From Thiohalocapsa sp. (GTDB lineage: Bacteria > Pseudomonadota > Gammaproteobacteria > Chromatiales > Chromatiaceae), in the NCBI RefSeq assembly GCF_019695415.1, contig NZ_JAIFKJ010000386.1, positions 1 through 16,038 on the forward strand: 16,038 bases of DNA. Reading direction: 5' to 3'. Positions 6,784-13,994 of the stretch are shown in pieces; the stretch's first letter is position 1; the number at the start of each line of letters is the position of its first letter. The position numbers and the translations under genes are program-made. The notes under the pieces were generated by a model. That model was given only the letters and a program-made list of their open reading frames with translations. It did no database searches and was not told the origin of the DNA.

Positions 6784-6812
6784 TTGCGAACACTACGCTA
6801 GCGGGGTAGTAT
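6784..6812 (+). promoter_or_regulatory. candidate sigma70-type promoter for small RNA
   Basis: TTGCGA (6784-6789) and TAGTAT (6807-6812) are separated by exactly 17 bases, each matching consensus at four of six positions. Transcription would begin near 6819 and run toward the terminator at 6980-7000. It points away from sprT and toward rimP. Confidence 0.4.
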
Positions 6813-6818
6813 TCCGCG

Positions 6819-7001
6819 GCTTGGGCATCGGAGCTTGACGCGTTCAGATCACGCCGGTGCAAAGCCCGCCACGCCATCGTCCCAACAGGAACGGCAAACT
6901 GGGGCGGTTCGTTTGATGGCACGATCGGGTTGCTGATGATTTGGCTCGCCTCCGGATTGTCTGTGTAGGCGAAGACGACTGGGCCGCTGGCCCATTTTTT
7001 G
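6819..7001 (+). ncRNA. candidate small RNA, about 180 nt
   Basis: This non-coding stretch lies between a promoter-like sequence and an intrinsic terminator on the same strand. It can form several stems: GGGC/GCCC (6823-6826 with 6864-6867) enclosing GCGT/ACGC (6840-6843 with 6851-6854); GCCATC/GATGGC (6873-6878 with 6915-6920) enclosing GAAC/GTTC (6889-6892 with 6907-6910); and TCGCC/GGCGA (6946-6950 with 6968-6972). The terminator hairpin follows. It does not resemble 6S RNA, 4.5S RNA, tmRNA or a tRNA. Alternatively it is the leader of the rimP operon with an attenuator. Function unknown. Confidence 0.4.
6980..7000 (+). terminator. intrinsic terminator upstream of rimP
   Basis: TGGGCC (6980-6985), loop GCT, GGCCCA (6989-6994), then six T (6995-7000) is a textbook Rho-independent terminator on the plus strand. 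A second GGCCC (7007-7011) followed by another six-T run (7014-7019) could pair with the same GGGCC and act as a back-up. No plus-strand gene ends here, so it must end a small RNA or attenuate a rimP leader. Confidence 0.75.
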
Positions 7002-7067
7002 TTTCTGGCCCTATTTTTTGTTTTTGAACCGCATCAGCCGAGAGATCGGGATCGTCCACGCATCACC

Positions 7068-7108
7068 GGATGCGCACGAGCCCACTGCCGTTTGCGGCAC
7101 TGCGCACC
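7068..7108 (+). promoter_or_regulatory. two-tier stem-loop before rimP
   Basis: GG (7068-7069) plus TGCGCA (7071-7076) can pair with TGCGCA (7101-7106) plus CC (7107-7108). An inner hairpin TGCCG-TTTG-CGGCA (7086-7099) sits inside. The structure ends 43 bases before the rimP start and may be a 5' leader element. It is seen by eye only and no role is proven. Confidence 0.35.
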
Positions 7109-7151
7109 ATGACGGTGTTGGCCGGGCGTTGCAGGACCAGACCGCCGCAGC

Positions 7152-7610
7152 ATGAGAGGCGTCGCACCCAAGCTCGCAGAAGTCGTCCGTTCCGTGGTGG
7201 AGCCCATGGGCTATGAGTGCGTCGGCATCGAGCACGACAGCGGCGGCAAGGGCGGCGCTGTCCTGCGTGTCTACATCGACCATGCCGACGGGATCGGCCT
7301 AGAAGATTGCGAAGCGGTCAGCCACCAATTGAGTGGCGCACTGGACGTCGCGGATCCCATCGCGGGGCAGTACGACCTAGAGGTGTCGTCGCCCGGGCTG
7401 GACCGCCCGCTGTTCGAGCTCGAGCACTTTCGCCGCTTTTCCGGCGCGCGGGCGCACATCCGCCTCGCAGACAAGCTGGACGGCCGGCGTCGCTTCGAGG
7501 GTCACCTGGCCGGCGTGGAGGGGGAATCTGTGCTGCTGGACATGGACGGAGAGCGACTGGTGCTGCCGTTCGCGCGCATCGAGTCGGCGCGGCTCGTGCC
7601 AGAATTCTGA
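7152..7610 (+). CDS. rimP: ribosome maturation factor RimP
   Basis: A 152-residue RimP, which binds pre-30S particles and helps late 30S assembly. The N-terminal alpha/beta domain (about residues 1-88) contains the family hallmark DLEVSSPGLDRPL (75-87). The C-terminal Sm-like barrel covers about 89-152 and includes FEGHLAGVEGESVLLDMDGE. Length and sequence are typical. The ATG at 7152 has only a distant AGGAC, about 14 bases away, so translation initiation may be weak or may depend on the upstream leader. No in-frame alternative start exists nearby. It is the first gene of the rimP-nusA-infB cluster, with a 15-base gap to nusA. Confidence 0.95.
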   Translation: MRGVAPKLAEVVRSVVEPMGYECVGIEHDSGGKGGAVLRVYIDHADGIGLEDCEAVSHQLSGALDVADPIAGQYDLEVSSPGLDRPLFELEHFRRFSGARAHIRLADKLDGRRRFEGHLAGVEGESVLLDMDGERLVLPFARIESARLVPEF

Positions 7611-7625
7611 ATACTGGTTGACACT

Positions 7626-9128
7626 ATGAGTAAAGACATTTTGCTGGTGGTGGAGGCGGTCTCCAACGAAAAGGACGTGCCCGAGGAGATCATCTTCGAG
7701 GCCATGGAGGCCGCGCTCGCCTCGGCCACCCGCAAGAAGCACGGCGGCGACATCGAGGCGCGCGTCGCCATCGACCGCGAGAGCGGCGATTACGAGACCT
7801 TCCGGCGCTGGGAAGTCGTCCCGGATACAGAGGGCGAGCCGCTGGAGGCCCCCGAGCGGCAGATCACGCTGTCCGCCGCGAAAGAGCTGGAGCCGAGCCT
7901 TGATCTGGGTGACTACGTCGAGGAGCCCATGGAATCGGTTCTGTTTGGACGTATCGCTGCGCAGACGGCCAAGCAGGTCATCGTGCAGAAGGTGCGCGAG
8001 GCCGAGCGCGCCAAAGTGGTGGAGATGTTCCAGCACCGCGAAGGCGAGCTCGTGACCGGCATCGTCAAAAAGGCCGAGCGCGGCACCATCGTGCTCGATT
8101 TGGGCGGCAATGCCGAGGCGCTGGTCCCGCGCGATCAAATGATCCCGCGCGAGAATGTGCGCCCCAACGACCGCCTGCGTGGGCTGCTGTACGAGGTTCG
8201 CTCCGAGCCCAAGGGTCCGCAGCTGTTCGTCAGCCGCACCGCACCGCAGCTGCTCATCGAGCTGTTCAAGCTGGAGGTGCCGGAGGTGGGCGAGGGCACC
8301 ATCGAGATTCTCGCTGCTGCCCGCGATCCGGGCCTGCGTGCCAAGATCGCCGTACGCACCAAAGACCAGCGTATTGACCCCGTCGGCGCCTGTGTCGGTA
8401 TGCGCGGCTCGCGGGTTCAGGCGGTCTCCAACGAGCTGAACGGCGAGCGTGTGGACATCATCCAGTGGGACGAGAACCCGGCGCAGTTCGTCATCAACGC
8501 CATGTCCCCGGCGGATGTCATGTCCATCGTCATCGACGAGGACGCCCGCAGCATGGACGTCGCTGTGAAGGAGGACAACTTGTCCCAGGCCATCGGCCGC
8601 GGCGGCCAGAACGTGCGGCTGGCGAGCCAGCTTACGGGCTGGGAGCTCAACGTCATGAGCGAGGAGGACGCGGCCGCTAAGGGCGAGGAAGAAGCCAGGC
8701 GCATCGCCTCGCTCTTCATGGACCAGCTCCAGGTGGATGAGAACGTGGCCTTCGTGCTGGTGGAGGAGGGCTTCACCAGCATCGAAGAGGTCGCCTATGT
8801 ACCGGCGTCGGAGCTCCAGGCTATCGCCGAGTTCGACGATGAGATCATCGATATCCTGCGCCAGCGAGCCAAGGATGTACTGCTGACGCGTGCCGTCACG
8901 GGTACCGAGACAGACGAGGGTCAACCGGCGACGGATCTGCTCAGCATGGCCGGGATGGACGACGAGCTGGCCTACGCCCTAGCCCGGCGCGGTATCGCGT
9001 CGATGGAGGAGCTTGCCGAACAGTCGGTGGACGAGCTGATGGAGATTGAAGGCATGGACGAGGAGCGGGCCGCCCAACTCATCATGACCGCGCGCGAGCC
9101 CTGGTTCGCCGAGTCGGAACAGGCCTAG
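7626..9128 (+). CDS. nusA: transcription termination/antitermination factor NusA
   Basis: A 500-residue NusA, which binds RNA polymerase and nascent RNA, modulates pausing and termination, and takes part in rRNA antitermination. The domain order is complete: RNA polymerase-binding N-terminal domain (about 1-130), S1 domain (about 138-203, ELVTGIVKKAERGTIVLDLG), KH1 (about 230-280, GACVGMRGSRVQAV) and KH2 (about 300-345, AIGRGGQNVRLA). Two C-terminal acidic repeats follow (about 365-420 and 437-495, the latter LLSMAGMDDELAYALARRGI). The two acidic repeats are characteristic of gammaproteobacterial-type NusA. The ATG follows rimP by 15 bases and lacks a strong ribosome binding site, so translational coupling to rimP is possible. 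infB follows after 15 bases. Confidence 0.97.
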   Translation: MSKDILLVVEAVSNEKDVPEEIIFEAMEAALASATRKKHGGDIEARVAIDRESGDYETFRRWEVVPDTEGEPLEAPERQITLSAAKELEPSLDLGDYVEEPMESVLFGRIAAQTAKQVIVQKVREAERAKVVEMFQHREGELVTGIVKKAERGTIVLDLGGNAEALVPRDQMIPRENVRPNDRLRGLLYEVRSEPKGPQLFVSRTAPQLLIELFKLEVPEVGEGTIEILAAARDPGLRAKIAVRTKDQRIDPVGACVGMRGSRVQAVSNELNGERVDIIQWDENPAQFVINAMSPADVMSIVIDEDARSMDVAVKEDNLSQAIGRGGQNVRLASQLTGWELNVMSEEDAAAKGEEEARRIASLFMDQLQVDENVAFVLVEEGFTSIEEVAYVPASELQAIAEFDDEIIDILRQRAKDVLLTRAVTGTETDEGQPATDLLSMAGMDDELAYALARRGIASMEELAEQSVDELMEIEGMDEERAAQLIMTAREPWFAESEQA

Positions 9129-9143
9129 GTTGCGGAGGTGTCT

Positions 9144-11918
9144 ATGAGCAGCGATGTCACGGTCAAACAACTTGCCACCACTGTGAATATCCCGGTGGAG
9201 CGGTTGCTCGCCCAGCTGAACGAGGCCGGAATTCAGGCCGATGCCGCCGAGGCCACCATCACCGAGCAGGAAAAGCTCCAGCTCCTGAATTATCTGCGCC
9301 GCAGCCACGCCAGGAAGGAGGGCGAAGAGCCCCCTGCCAAGCGCACATCTGCACCGCGACGGGAGAGCTACCGCGAGCCCGGGGGGGAGCCCCGCCGCAG
9401 CGCCACGCCGTCACGGCCATCCCGGCCCACGCTCAGCACGCGAGGTGGTCCCACCCGCGGACAGAAGACCGTCTCAGTGGAGGTGCGCCGCAAGCGCACC
9501 CAGCTGCGCCGGGACGATGTCAAGCCCAGTGGCGAGGCGCGGCCCGCAGCGGCGGCCGAGGCGCCTGCGGCAGCCCTGCCGGAGCGGCAGGGTCTGAAGC
9601 GCCAGCCCCAGCCGGGCGGCGTCGACGAACAGCGTCGCCGGGCGGAGCTCGAGGCGCGTCGCGCCGAAGAGGAAGCCCGCCGGCTTGCCGAGCAGGAGGA
9701 ACAGGACCGGCTGCGTGCGGAAGAAGAGGCCCGCCGCCGCGCGGACGACGAAGCGCGTAAGCGTCGCGAGACCGAAGAGCGCGCCCGCCGCGACGCGGAG
9801 GAGATAGAGTCCGCGGAAGCAGGGTCGGAGACGGCGGACGAGGAGGCTGGGCTGGCAGAGCCAACTGTGCAGCCGGACGAGGTCGTTGCCGAAGGCGCTG
9901 CCGCAATCGAGGCCGAGGCGCCGGATCGCCACCGCAAGCACGGCAAGAAGCACGAAGAACGTACTGAGCGCGAGAAGTCCGCCAAAAAGGCGGGCAAGAA
10001 GGATGCCGGGAAGAAGCGCACGACGGCTGGCGTCGTTGACGACGAGGATGCTGCCGCGCTTGGCGTCATCTCGCGCCCGTCGGTGCGCCGGCGCAAGAAG
10101 CCCGGCAAGCCCCAGCTCGCCGATAAGCATCAGTTCCAAAAGCCTACGGCGCCGGTGGTGCGTGAGGTAGAAGTGCCGGAGTCCATCTCCGTCGCCGACC
10201 TCGCCCAGCGCATGTCCGTGAAGGCGGCGGACCTGGTGAAGGTGTTGTTCAAGCAGGGCATGATGGTCACGATCAACCAAATGTTGGACCGCGACACGGC
10301 CATGCTGCTGGTGGAAGAGATGGGGCACAAGGCCGTGGAGGCGCAGGAGAGAGACGCCGAGGACAGCCTGATGGAGCTCCTCGGCGAGGAGACGGAGCAG
10401 GCTGAGAGTCTGCCGCGGCCGCCGGTGGTCACCATCATGGGCCATGTCGACCACGGCAAGACGTCGCTGCTGGACTATATCCGTCGCACCCGTGTCACCG
10501 CCGGCGAGGCCGGCGGCATCACCCAGCACATCGGTGCCTACCACGTTGAAACGGAAAAGGGGATCATCTCCTTCCTCGACACTCCGGGCCATGCCGCCTT
10601 CTCGGCCATGCGTGCCCGCGGGGCCAAGGTCACGGACCTCGTCATCCTGGTCGTGGCCGCCGACAACGGCGTTATGCCGCAGACCGTTGAGGCCATTCAA
10701 CACGCCCGCGCATCGGGTGTGCCGATCGTGGTCGCCATCAACAAGATGGACAAGCCTGAGGCCAACCCGGACCGGGTGTTGCAGGAGCTCACCCAGCATG
10801 AGGTGGTCGCCGAGGAATGGGGCGGCGACACCATGACCGTCAAGGTCTCGGCGAAGACCGGCGACGGCATCGACGACCTGCTTGATGCCGTGCTGCTGCA
10901 GGCAGAGGTATTGGAGCTGACGGCCCCCAAGGACAGTCCTGCCCACGGCACCATCGTCGAGTCGAGCGTGGAGAAGGGCCGCGGTCCGGTGGCCACGGTG
11001 CTGGTGCAGTCCGGCACGCTGCGCCAAGGTGACACCATCGTCAGCGGCTCGGAGTATGGCCGCGTGCGGGCGATGTTCGACGAGAACGGCCTGCCGGTGC
11101 AGGAGGCCGGGCCATCCATTCCGGTGCAGGTGCTAGGTCTGTCCGCGGCCCCCAATGCCGGTGACGACGTCATTGCCGTCTCCGATGAGCGCCGGGCTCG
11201 CGAGGTGGCGGAGCTGCGCGCCGAGCGCGACCGCCAGTCTCGCATCGACCAACAGGGCGCGGCCAATCTGGACCAGCTCTTCTCGCAGTTGAAGGAGGGC
11301 GAGCAGAAGTCGGTCAACATCATTCTCAAGGCGGACGTGCAGGGCAGTGTCGAAGCACTGCGCGAGGCACTGGTGAAGCTCTCCAACGACGAGGTTCGGG
11401 TGGCAGTGGTGGCCGCCGGCGTCGGCGGCATTACAGAGTCCGACGCCAACCTGGCGGTCACCTCCAATGCCATCCTGCTCGGCTTTAACGTGCGCGCCGA
11501 CGCCGCCGCCCGGCGGGTGGTGGAGGCCCACGGCCTCGATCTGCGCTACTACTCCATCATCTACGAGCTCATCGACGACGTGAAGCAGGCCATTTCCGGC
11601 ATGCTGAGCCCCATCGTCACGGAGGAGATCATCGGGCTGGCCGAAGTGCGCGACGTGTTTCGCTCCTCCAAGTTTGGTGCGGTCGCCGGCTGTATGGTGG
11701 TGGAGGGCGTGATCAAGCGCAACAACCCCATCCGCGTGCTGCGCGACAACGTGGTCATCTACGAGGGCGCGCTGGAGTCCTTGCGCCGCTTCAAGGACGA
11801 CGTGTCGGAAGTCAAGGCGGGCACCGAGTGCGGCATCGGCGTCAAGAACTACAACGACGTCCAGCCGGGCGACCAGATCGAGGTGTTTGAGCGCACCGAG
11901 CGGGCCCGCGAGCTGTGA
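9144..11918 (+). CDS. infB: translation initiation factor IF-2
   Basis: A 924-residue IF-2, the GTPase that brings fMet-tRNA to the 30S subunit and promotes subunit joining. The N-terminal IF2_N module (about residues 1-52) is followed by a long charged linker with an Ala/Arg/Glu-rich coiled-coil stretch (about 164-222) and a Lys-rich stretch (about 265-300). A second IF2_N module follows at about 345-400. GTPase motifs are intact: GHVDHGKT (433-440), GGITQHIGA (G2), DTPGH (479-483), NKMD (533-536) and SAKTGDG. Domains II-IV follow, and the C-terminus is complete. The ATG at 9144 is chosen because GGAGG (9134-9138) is 5 bases upstream. An in-frame GTG at 9138 overlaps that site. The linker makes it slightly longer than the 890-residue E. 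coli protein. Confidence 0.97.
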   Translation: MSSDVTVKQLATTVNIPVERLLAQLNEAGIQADAAEATITEQEKLQLLNYLRRSHARKEGEEPPAKRTSAPRRESYREPGGEPRRSATPSRPSRPTLSTRGGPTRGQKTVSVEVRRKRTQLRRDDVKPSGEARPAAAAEAPAAALPERQGLKRQPQPGGVDEQRRRAELEARRAEEEARRLAEQEEQDRLRAEEEARRRADDEARKRRETEERARRDAEEIESAEAGSETADEEAGLAEPTVQPDEVVAEGAAAIEAEAPDRHRKHGKKHEERTEREKSAKKAGKKDAGKKRTTAGVVDDEDAAALGVISRPSVRRRKKPGKPQLADKHQFQKPTAPVVREVEVPESISVADLAQRMSVKAADLVKVLFKQGMMVTINQMLDRDTAMLLVEEMGHKAVEAQERDAEDSLMELLGEETEQAESLPRPPVVTIMGHVDHGKTSLLDYIRRTRVTAGEAGGITQHIGAYHVETEKGIISFLDTPGHAAFSAMRARGAKVTDLVILVVAADNGVMPQTVEAIQHARASGVPIVVAINKMDKPEANPDRVLQELTQHEVVAEEWGGDTMTVKVSAKTGDGIDDLLDAVLLQAEVLELTAPKDSPAHGTIVESSVEKGRGPVATVLVQSGTLRQGDTIVSGSEYGRVRAMFDENGLPVQEAGPSIPVQVLGLSAAPNAGDDVIAVSDERRAREVAELRAERDRQSRIDQQGAANLDQLFSQLKEGEQKSVNIILKADVQGSVEALREALVKLSNDEVRVAVVAAGVGGITESDANLAVTSNAILLGFNVRADAAARRVVEAHGLDLRYYSIIYELIDDVKQAISGMLSPIVTEEIIGLAEVRDVFRSSKFGAVAGCMVVEGVIKRNNPIRVLRDNVVIYEGALESLRRFKDDVSEVKAGTECGIGVKNYNDVQPGDQIEVFERTERAREL

Positions 11919-11978
11919 GCAGCGATCCCGGCGTGACCCGCTCGTTCTCGCCGTGCGGATGGATCAGGTGGCAGGGCC

Positions 11979-12353
11979 ATGAGTGACGGTGGGCGCGCCG
12001 AGCGGGTTGGCGCGGAGTTGCTGCGTGAGCTCGCGGTGCTGCTGCGCACGGAAGTAAAGGACCCGCGCATCGGTTCAGTCACCTTGCAGGAGGTGCGGGT
12101 CAGCCGCGACTTGGCGCACGCTAAGGTGTATTTCACCTGCTTTCCGCTCGATCAGTGCGGAGAGGAACAGGAGCAGGTGCTGAATGGTGCGCTGGCGGGC
12201 TTCCTGCGCCGGGCGCTCGCCCGGCGAGTGCGTTTGCGCACGGTGCCGCAGTTGCATTTCGTGCATGACACATCGGTGCTGGAGGGTGAGCGCCTAGCGG
12301 CCCTCATCGACAGCGTGGCGCCGCCGCCGGAGCCGGACGACCAGCGCTCCTGA
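11979..12353 (+). CDS. rbfA: 30S ribosome-binding factor RbfA
   Basis: A 124-residue RbfA, a single KH-like domain protein that binds immature 30S subunits and assists 16S rRNA 5'-end maturation, also known for cold adaptation in E. coli. Typical sequence is seen near the start (RVGAELLRELAVLLRTEVKDPRI) and in the core (VRVSRDLAHAKVYFTCFPLD, then LRTVPQLHFVHDTSVLEG). The C-terminal tail is short. It starts 60 bases after infB, with only a weak AGGG just before the ATG. truB follows after a 70-base gap, so the three genes read as one operon. Confidence 0.95.
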   Translation: MSDGGRAERVGAELLRELAVLLRTEVKDPRIGSVTLQEVRVSRDLAHAKVYFTCFPLDQCGEEQEQVLNGALAGFLRRALARRVRLRTVPQLHFVHDTSVLEGERLAALIDSVAPPPEPDDQRS

Positions 12354-12423
12354 GCCGCGCACGCCCTGCTCCAACCCCTACGGATTCCCGACCCGCCGGC
12401 GCGCGGGTGAGCATACGTCCAGC

Positions 12424-13338
12424 ATGTCGAGACGACGCAACAAAGGCCGACCCGTGGACGGCATCCTGCTGCTGGATAAGCCAGCCGGGGTGTCCTCGAA
12501 CCAGGCCTTGCAACAGGTCAAACGCCTATACAAGGCGTCCAAGGCTGGCCATACCGGCAGCCTGGACCCGCTGGCCACCGGGCTTCTGCCGCTGTGCCTG
12601 GGGCAGACCACCAAGTTTTCGTCCTTCCTGCTGGATGCGGATAAGCGTTATCGGGTAACGGTGACCCTGGGTGTGACCACCGACAGTGCCGATGCCGATG
12701 GTCAGGTGCTGGAGACGCGGTCCATCGACGGCGTAGACGCAGATGCCGTGCGCGACGTGCTGCCGCGTTTCACTGGCTGCATCGAACAGCTGCCGCCCAT
12801 GTACTCCGCCGTCAAGCACCAAGGCGAGCGGCTGTACAAGCTGGCCCGGGAGGGTAAGGAAGTGGAGCGTACGCCGCGGGAGGTGCACATCTTCGCGCTC
12901 ACGCTGCTCGGCTTTACGCCGCCCACGCTGGAGCTGGATGTGCATTGCTCCAAGGGCACCTATGTACGCACGCTGGCCGAGGAGATCGGCGCGGCGCTCG
13001 GCTGCGGGGCGCATGTCTCAGCGCTGCGGCGCACTGGCGTAGGTCCCTACGTCGAGGGGGAGACCCGCTTCGTCACCATGGCGGACGTGGAGGCCGCCGC
13101 CGAAGAGGGCTTCGCGGCGCTCGATGCCATGCTGCTGCCACTGGACACGGTGCTCGGCCATTGCCCGGCGGTGCGACTCTCCGCGGATGCAGCCTTCTAC
13201 CTGCGGCAGGGGCAGCCGGTGTTGGTACCGCAGGCCCCTACGGAAGGTTTGGTGCGTCTGTACGCCGGCCAGCATGAGTTCCTCGGCATCGGGGTCATTC
13301 TGGACGACGGGCGAGTGCAGCCGAAGCGCTTGGTGTGA
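12424..13338 (+). CDS. truB: tRNA pseudouridine-55 synthase TruB
   Basis: A 304-residue TruB, which isomerises uridine 55 in the T-loop of tRNAs. The catalytic aspartate is Asp48 in the motif GHTGSLDPLATGLLPL (42-57), at the same number as in E. coli. Other family segments are VDGILLLDKPAGVSSN (11-26), the region around YSAVKHQGERLYKLAREG, and CSKGTYVRTLAEEIG. A C-terminal PUA-like domain covers about 240-304 and ends VQPKRLV. The ATG at 12424 lacks a strong ribosome binding site. The only purine-rich stretch, GGTGA, is about 13 bases away. rpsO follows after an unusually large gap of 265 bases. Confidence 0.96.
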   Translation: MSRRRNKGRPVDGILLLDKPAGVSSNQALQQVKRLYKASKAGHTGSLDPLATGLLPLCLGQTTKFSSFLLDADKRYRVTVTLGVTTDSADADGQVLETRSIDGVDADAVRDVLPRFTGCIEQLPPMYSAVKHQGERLYKLAREGKEVERTPREVHIFALTLLGFTPPTLELDVHCSKGTYVRTLAEEIGAALGCGAHVSALRRTGVGPYVEGETRFVTMADVEAAAEEGFAALDAMLLPLDTVLGHCPAVRLSADAAFYLRQGQPVLVPQAPTEGLVRLYAGQHEFLGIGVILDDGRVQPKRLV

Positions 13339-13399
13339 CCGGATATGCACCGAGAGTTGACGGGAGCCAGCCGCATCGCAGCCGAACGGTCACAATCGG

Positions 13400-13428
13400 T
13401 TCAACTGCACCTTAAAGGCCGTTACCAT
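13400..13428 (+). promoter_or_regulatory. candidate rpsO promoter
   Basis: TTCAAC (13400-13405) and TACCAT (13423-13428) lie 17 bases apart in the truB-rpsO gap. This would give a leader of about 170 nt before rpsO. The -35 match is poor. A separate rpsO promoter is known in E. coli, which supports looking here, but this site is a by-eye proposal. Confidence 0.35.
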
Positions 13429-13540
13429 ACGCGAGCTTGAACACCGCCTCGCTGCCAGCGCGCCCCGCGCAGCGCGGAATGAGTCGACGAGATTCCATCG
13501 CGGCGCACCCTGGAGTCATTGCCGGGGCCGCCGCTCGATT

Positions 13541-13596
13541 GGGCGCAGCGCTCGGCGCGCCCACCAACAGCCGAATCGGCATCAGCCCCACAGGAG
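13541..13596 (+). promoter_or_regulatory. possible rpsO leader structure
   Basis: Directly before rpsO are GGGCGC/GCGCCC (13541-13546 with 13557-13562, 10-base loop) and the dyad GCCGA-A-TCGGC (13570-13580), followed by the AGGAG ribosome binding site at 13592-13596. S15 in several bacteria represses its own mRNA through a structured leader. Whether this one does is an inference. Confidence 0.3.
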
Positions 13597-13603
13597 CTCA
13601 ACA

Positions 13604-13873
13604 ATGACAATCACCGCAGAAGACAAGCGCCGTATCGTCGAGGAGCATGGCAAAGACGGCAAGGATACCGGCAGCACCGAGGTTCAGGTCGCGTTGCTCA
13701 CCGCGCGCATCAAGGACCTCACCGAGCATTTCAGCGAGCACAAGAAAGACCATCACTCCCGCCGCGGGCTGGTGCGCATGGTCAACTCGCGCCGCAAGCT
13801 GCTCGACTATCTCAAGCGCAAGGATTTGGACCGCTACCGGGCGCTGATCCAAAAGCTCGGCCTGCGCCGCTGA
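13604..13873 (+). CDS. rpsO: 30S ribosomal protein S15
   Basis: An 89-residue S15, of normal length, which binds the central domain of 16S rRNA early in 30S assembly and takes part in an intersubunit bridge. The conserved segments GSTEVQVALLTARI, HKKDHHSRRGLVRMV, SRRKLLDYLKRKD and YRALIQKLGLRR are present. AGGAG at 13592-13596 is 7 bases before the ATG, the strongest ribosome binding site in the right half besides infB. It is separated from truB by 265 bases that may contain its own promoter, and from pnp by 121 bases with a strong hairpin. Confidence 0.97.
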   Translation: MTITAEDKRRIVEEHGKDGKDTGSTEVQVALLTARIKDLTEHFSEHKKDHHSRRGLVRMVNSRRKLLDYLKRKDLDRYRALIQKLGLRR

Positions 13874-13874
13874 T

Positions 13875-13908
13875 GGTCGGCGCCGCGGGCACCGCCCGCG
13901 GCGCTACC
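13875..13908 (+). terminator. very stable hairpin between rpsO and pnp
   Basis: GCGCCGCGGGC (13880-13890), loop ACC, and GCCCGCGGCGC (13894-13904) form a perfect 11-bp GC stem. It can be extended by G-U and GGT/ACC pairs around one bulged C. It starts 2 bases after the rpsO stop. No T-tract follows, so it is more likely an mRNA 3'-end stabiliser, attenuator or RNase III-type processing site than a classical terminator. In E. coli, the rpsO-pnp junction holds an attenuating terminator and the RNase III site used for pnp autoregulation. Confidence 0.6.
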
Positions 13909-13994
13909 GTCGCCCGGTGTCGCGGCTTGCCGCTCGGCAGGCTGCCTCCACCCCGCCAGGACATCCTGAGGACCCATCCAGAGGACCGAACCCA

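Larger units (their letters stand above)
6679..7151. other. 473-base non-coding gap between sprT and rimP
   Basis: No protein gene can be supported on either strand. The gap holds a plus-strand promoter candidate, a possible small RNA, a clear plus-strand terminator with a second T-tract, and a stem-loop before rimP, each listed separately. No tRNA is visible: there is no T-arm consensus or acceptor-stem pairing. A promoter for sprT or for rimP could not be placed with confidence. Confidence 0.7.

Noticed and set aside
7377..8924. Long antisense frame of 515 codons opposite rimP/nusA
   Set aside because: It mirrors the codon bias of nusA in GC-rich DNA, and its composition is His/Leu/Ala/Arg/Gly-rich with no recognisable domain.
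9675..9810. Repeat-like Glu/Arg/Ala codon run in infB
   Set aside because: This is the normal charged coiled-coil linker of IF-2, not a separate repeat element.
9474..11027. Long antisense frame of 517 codons opposite infB
   Set aside because: Same GC-rich shadow effect opposite a clear IF-2 gene; low-complexity protein.
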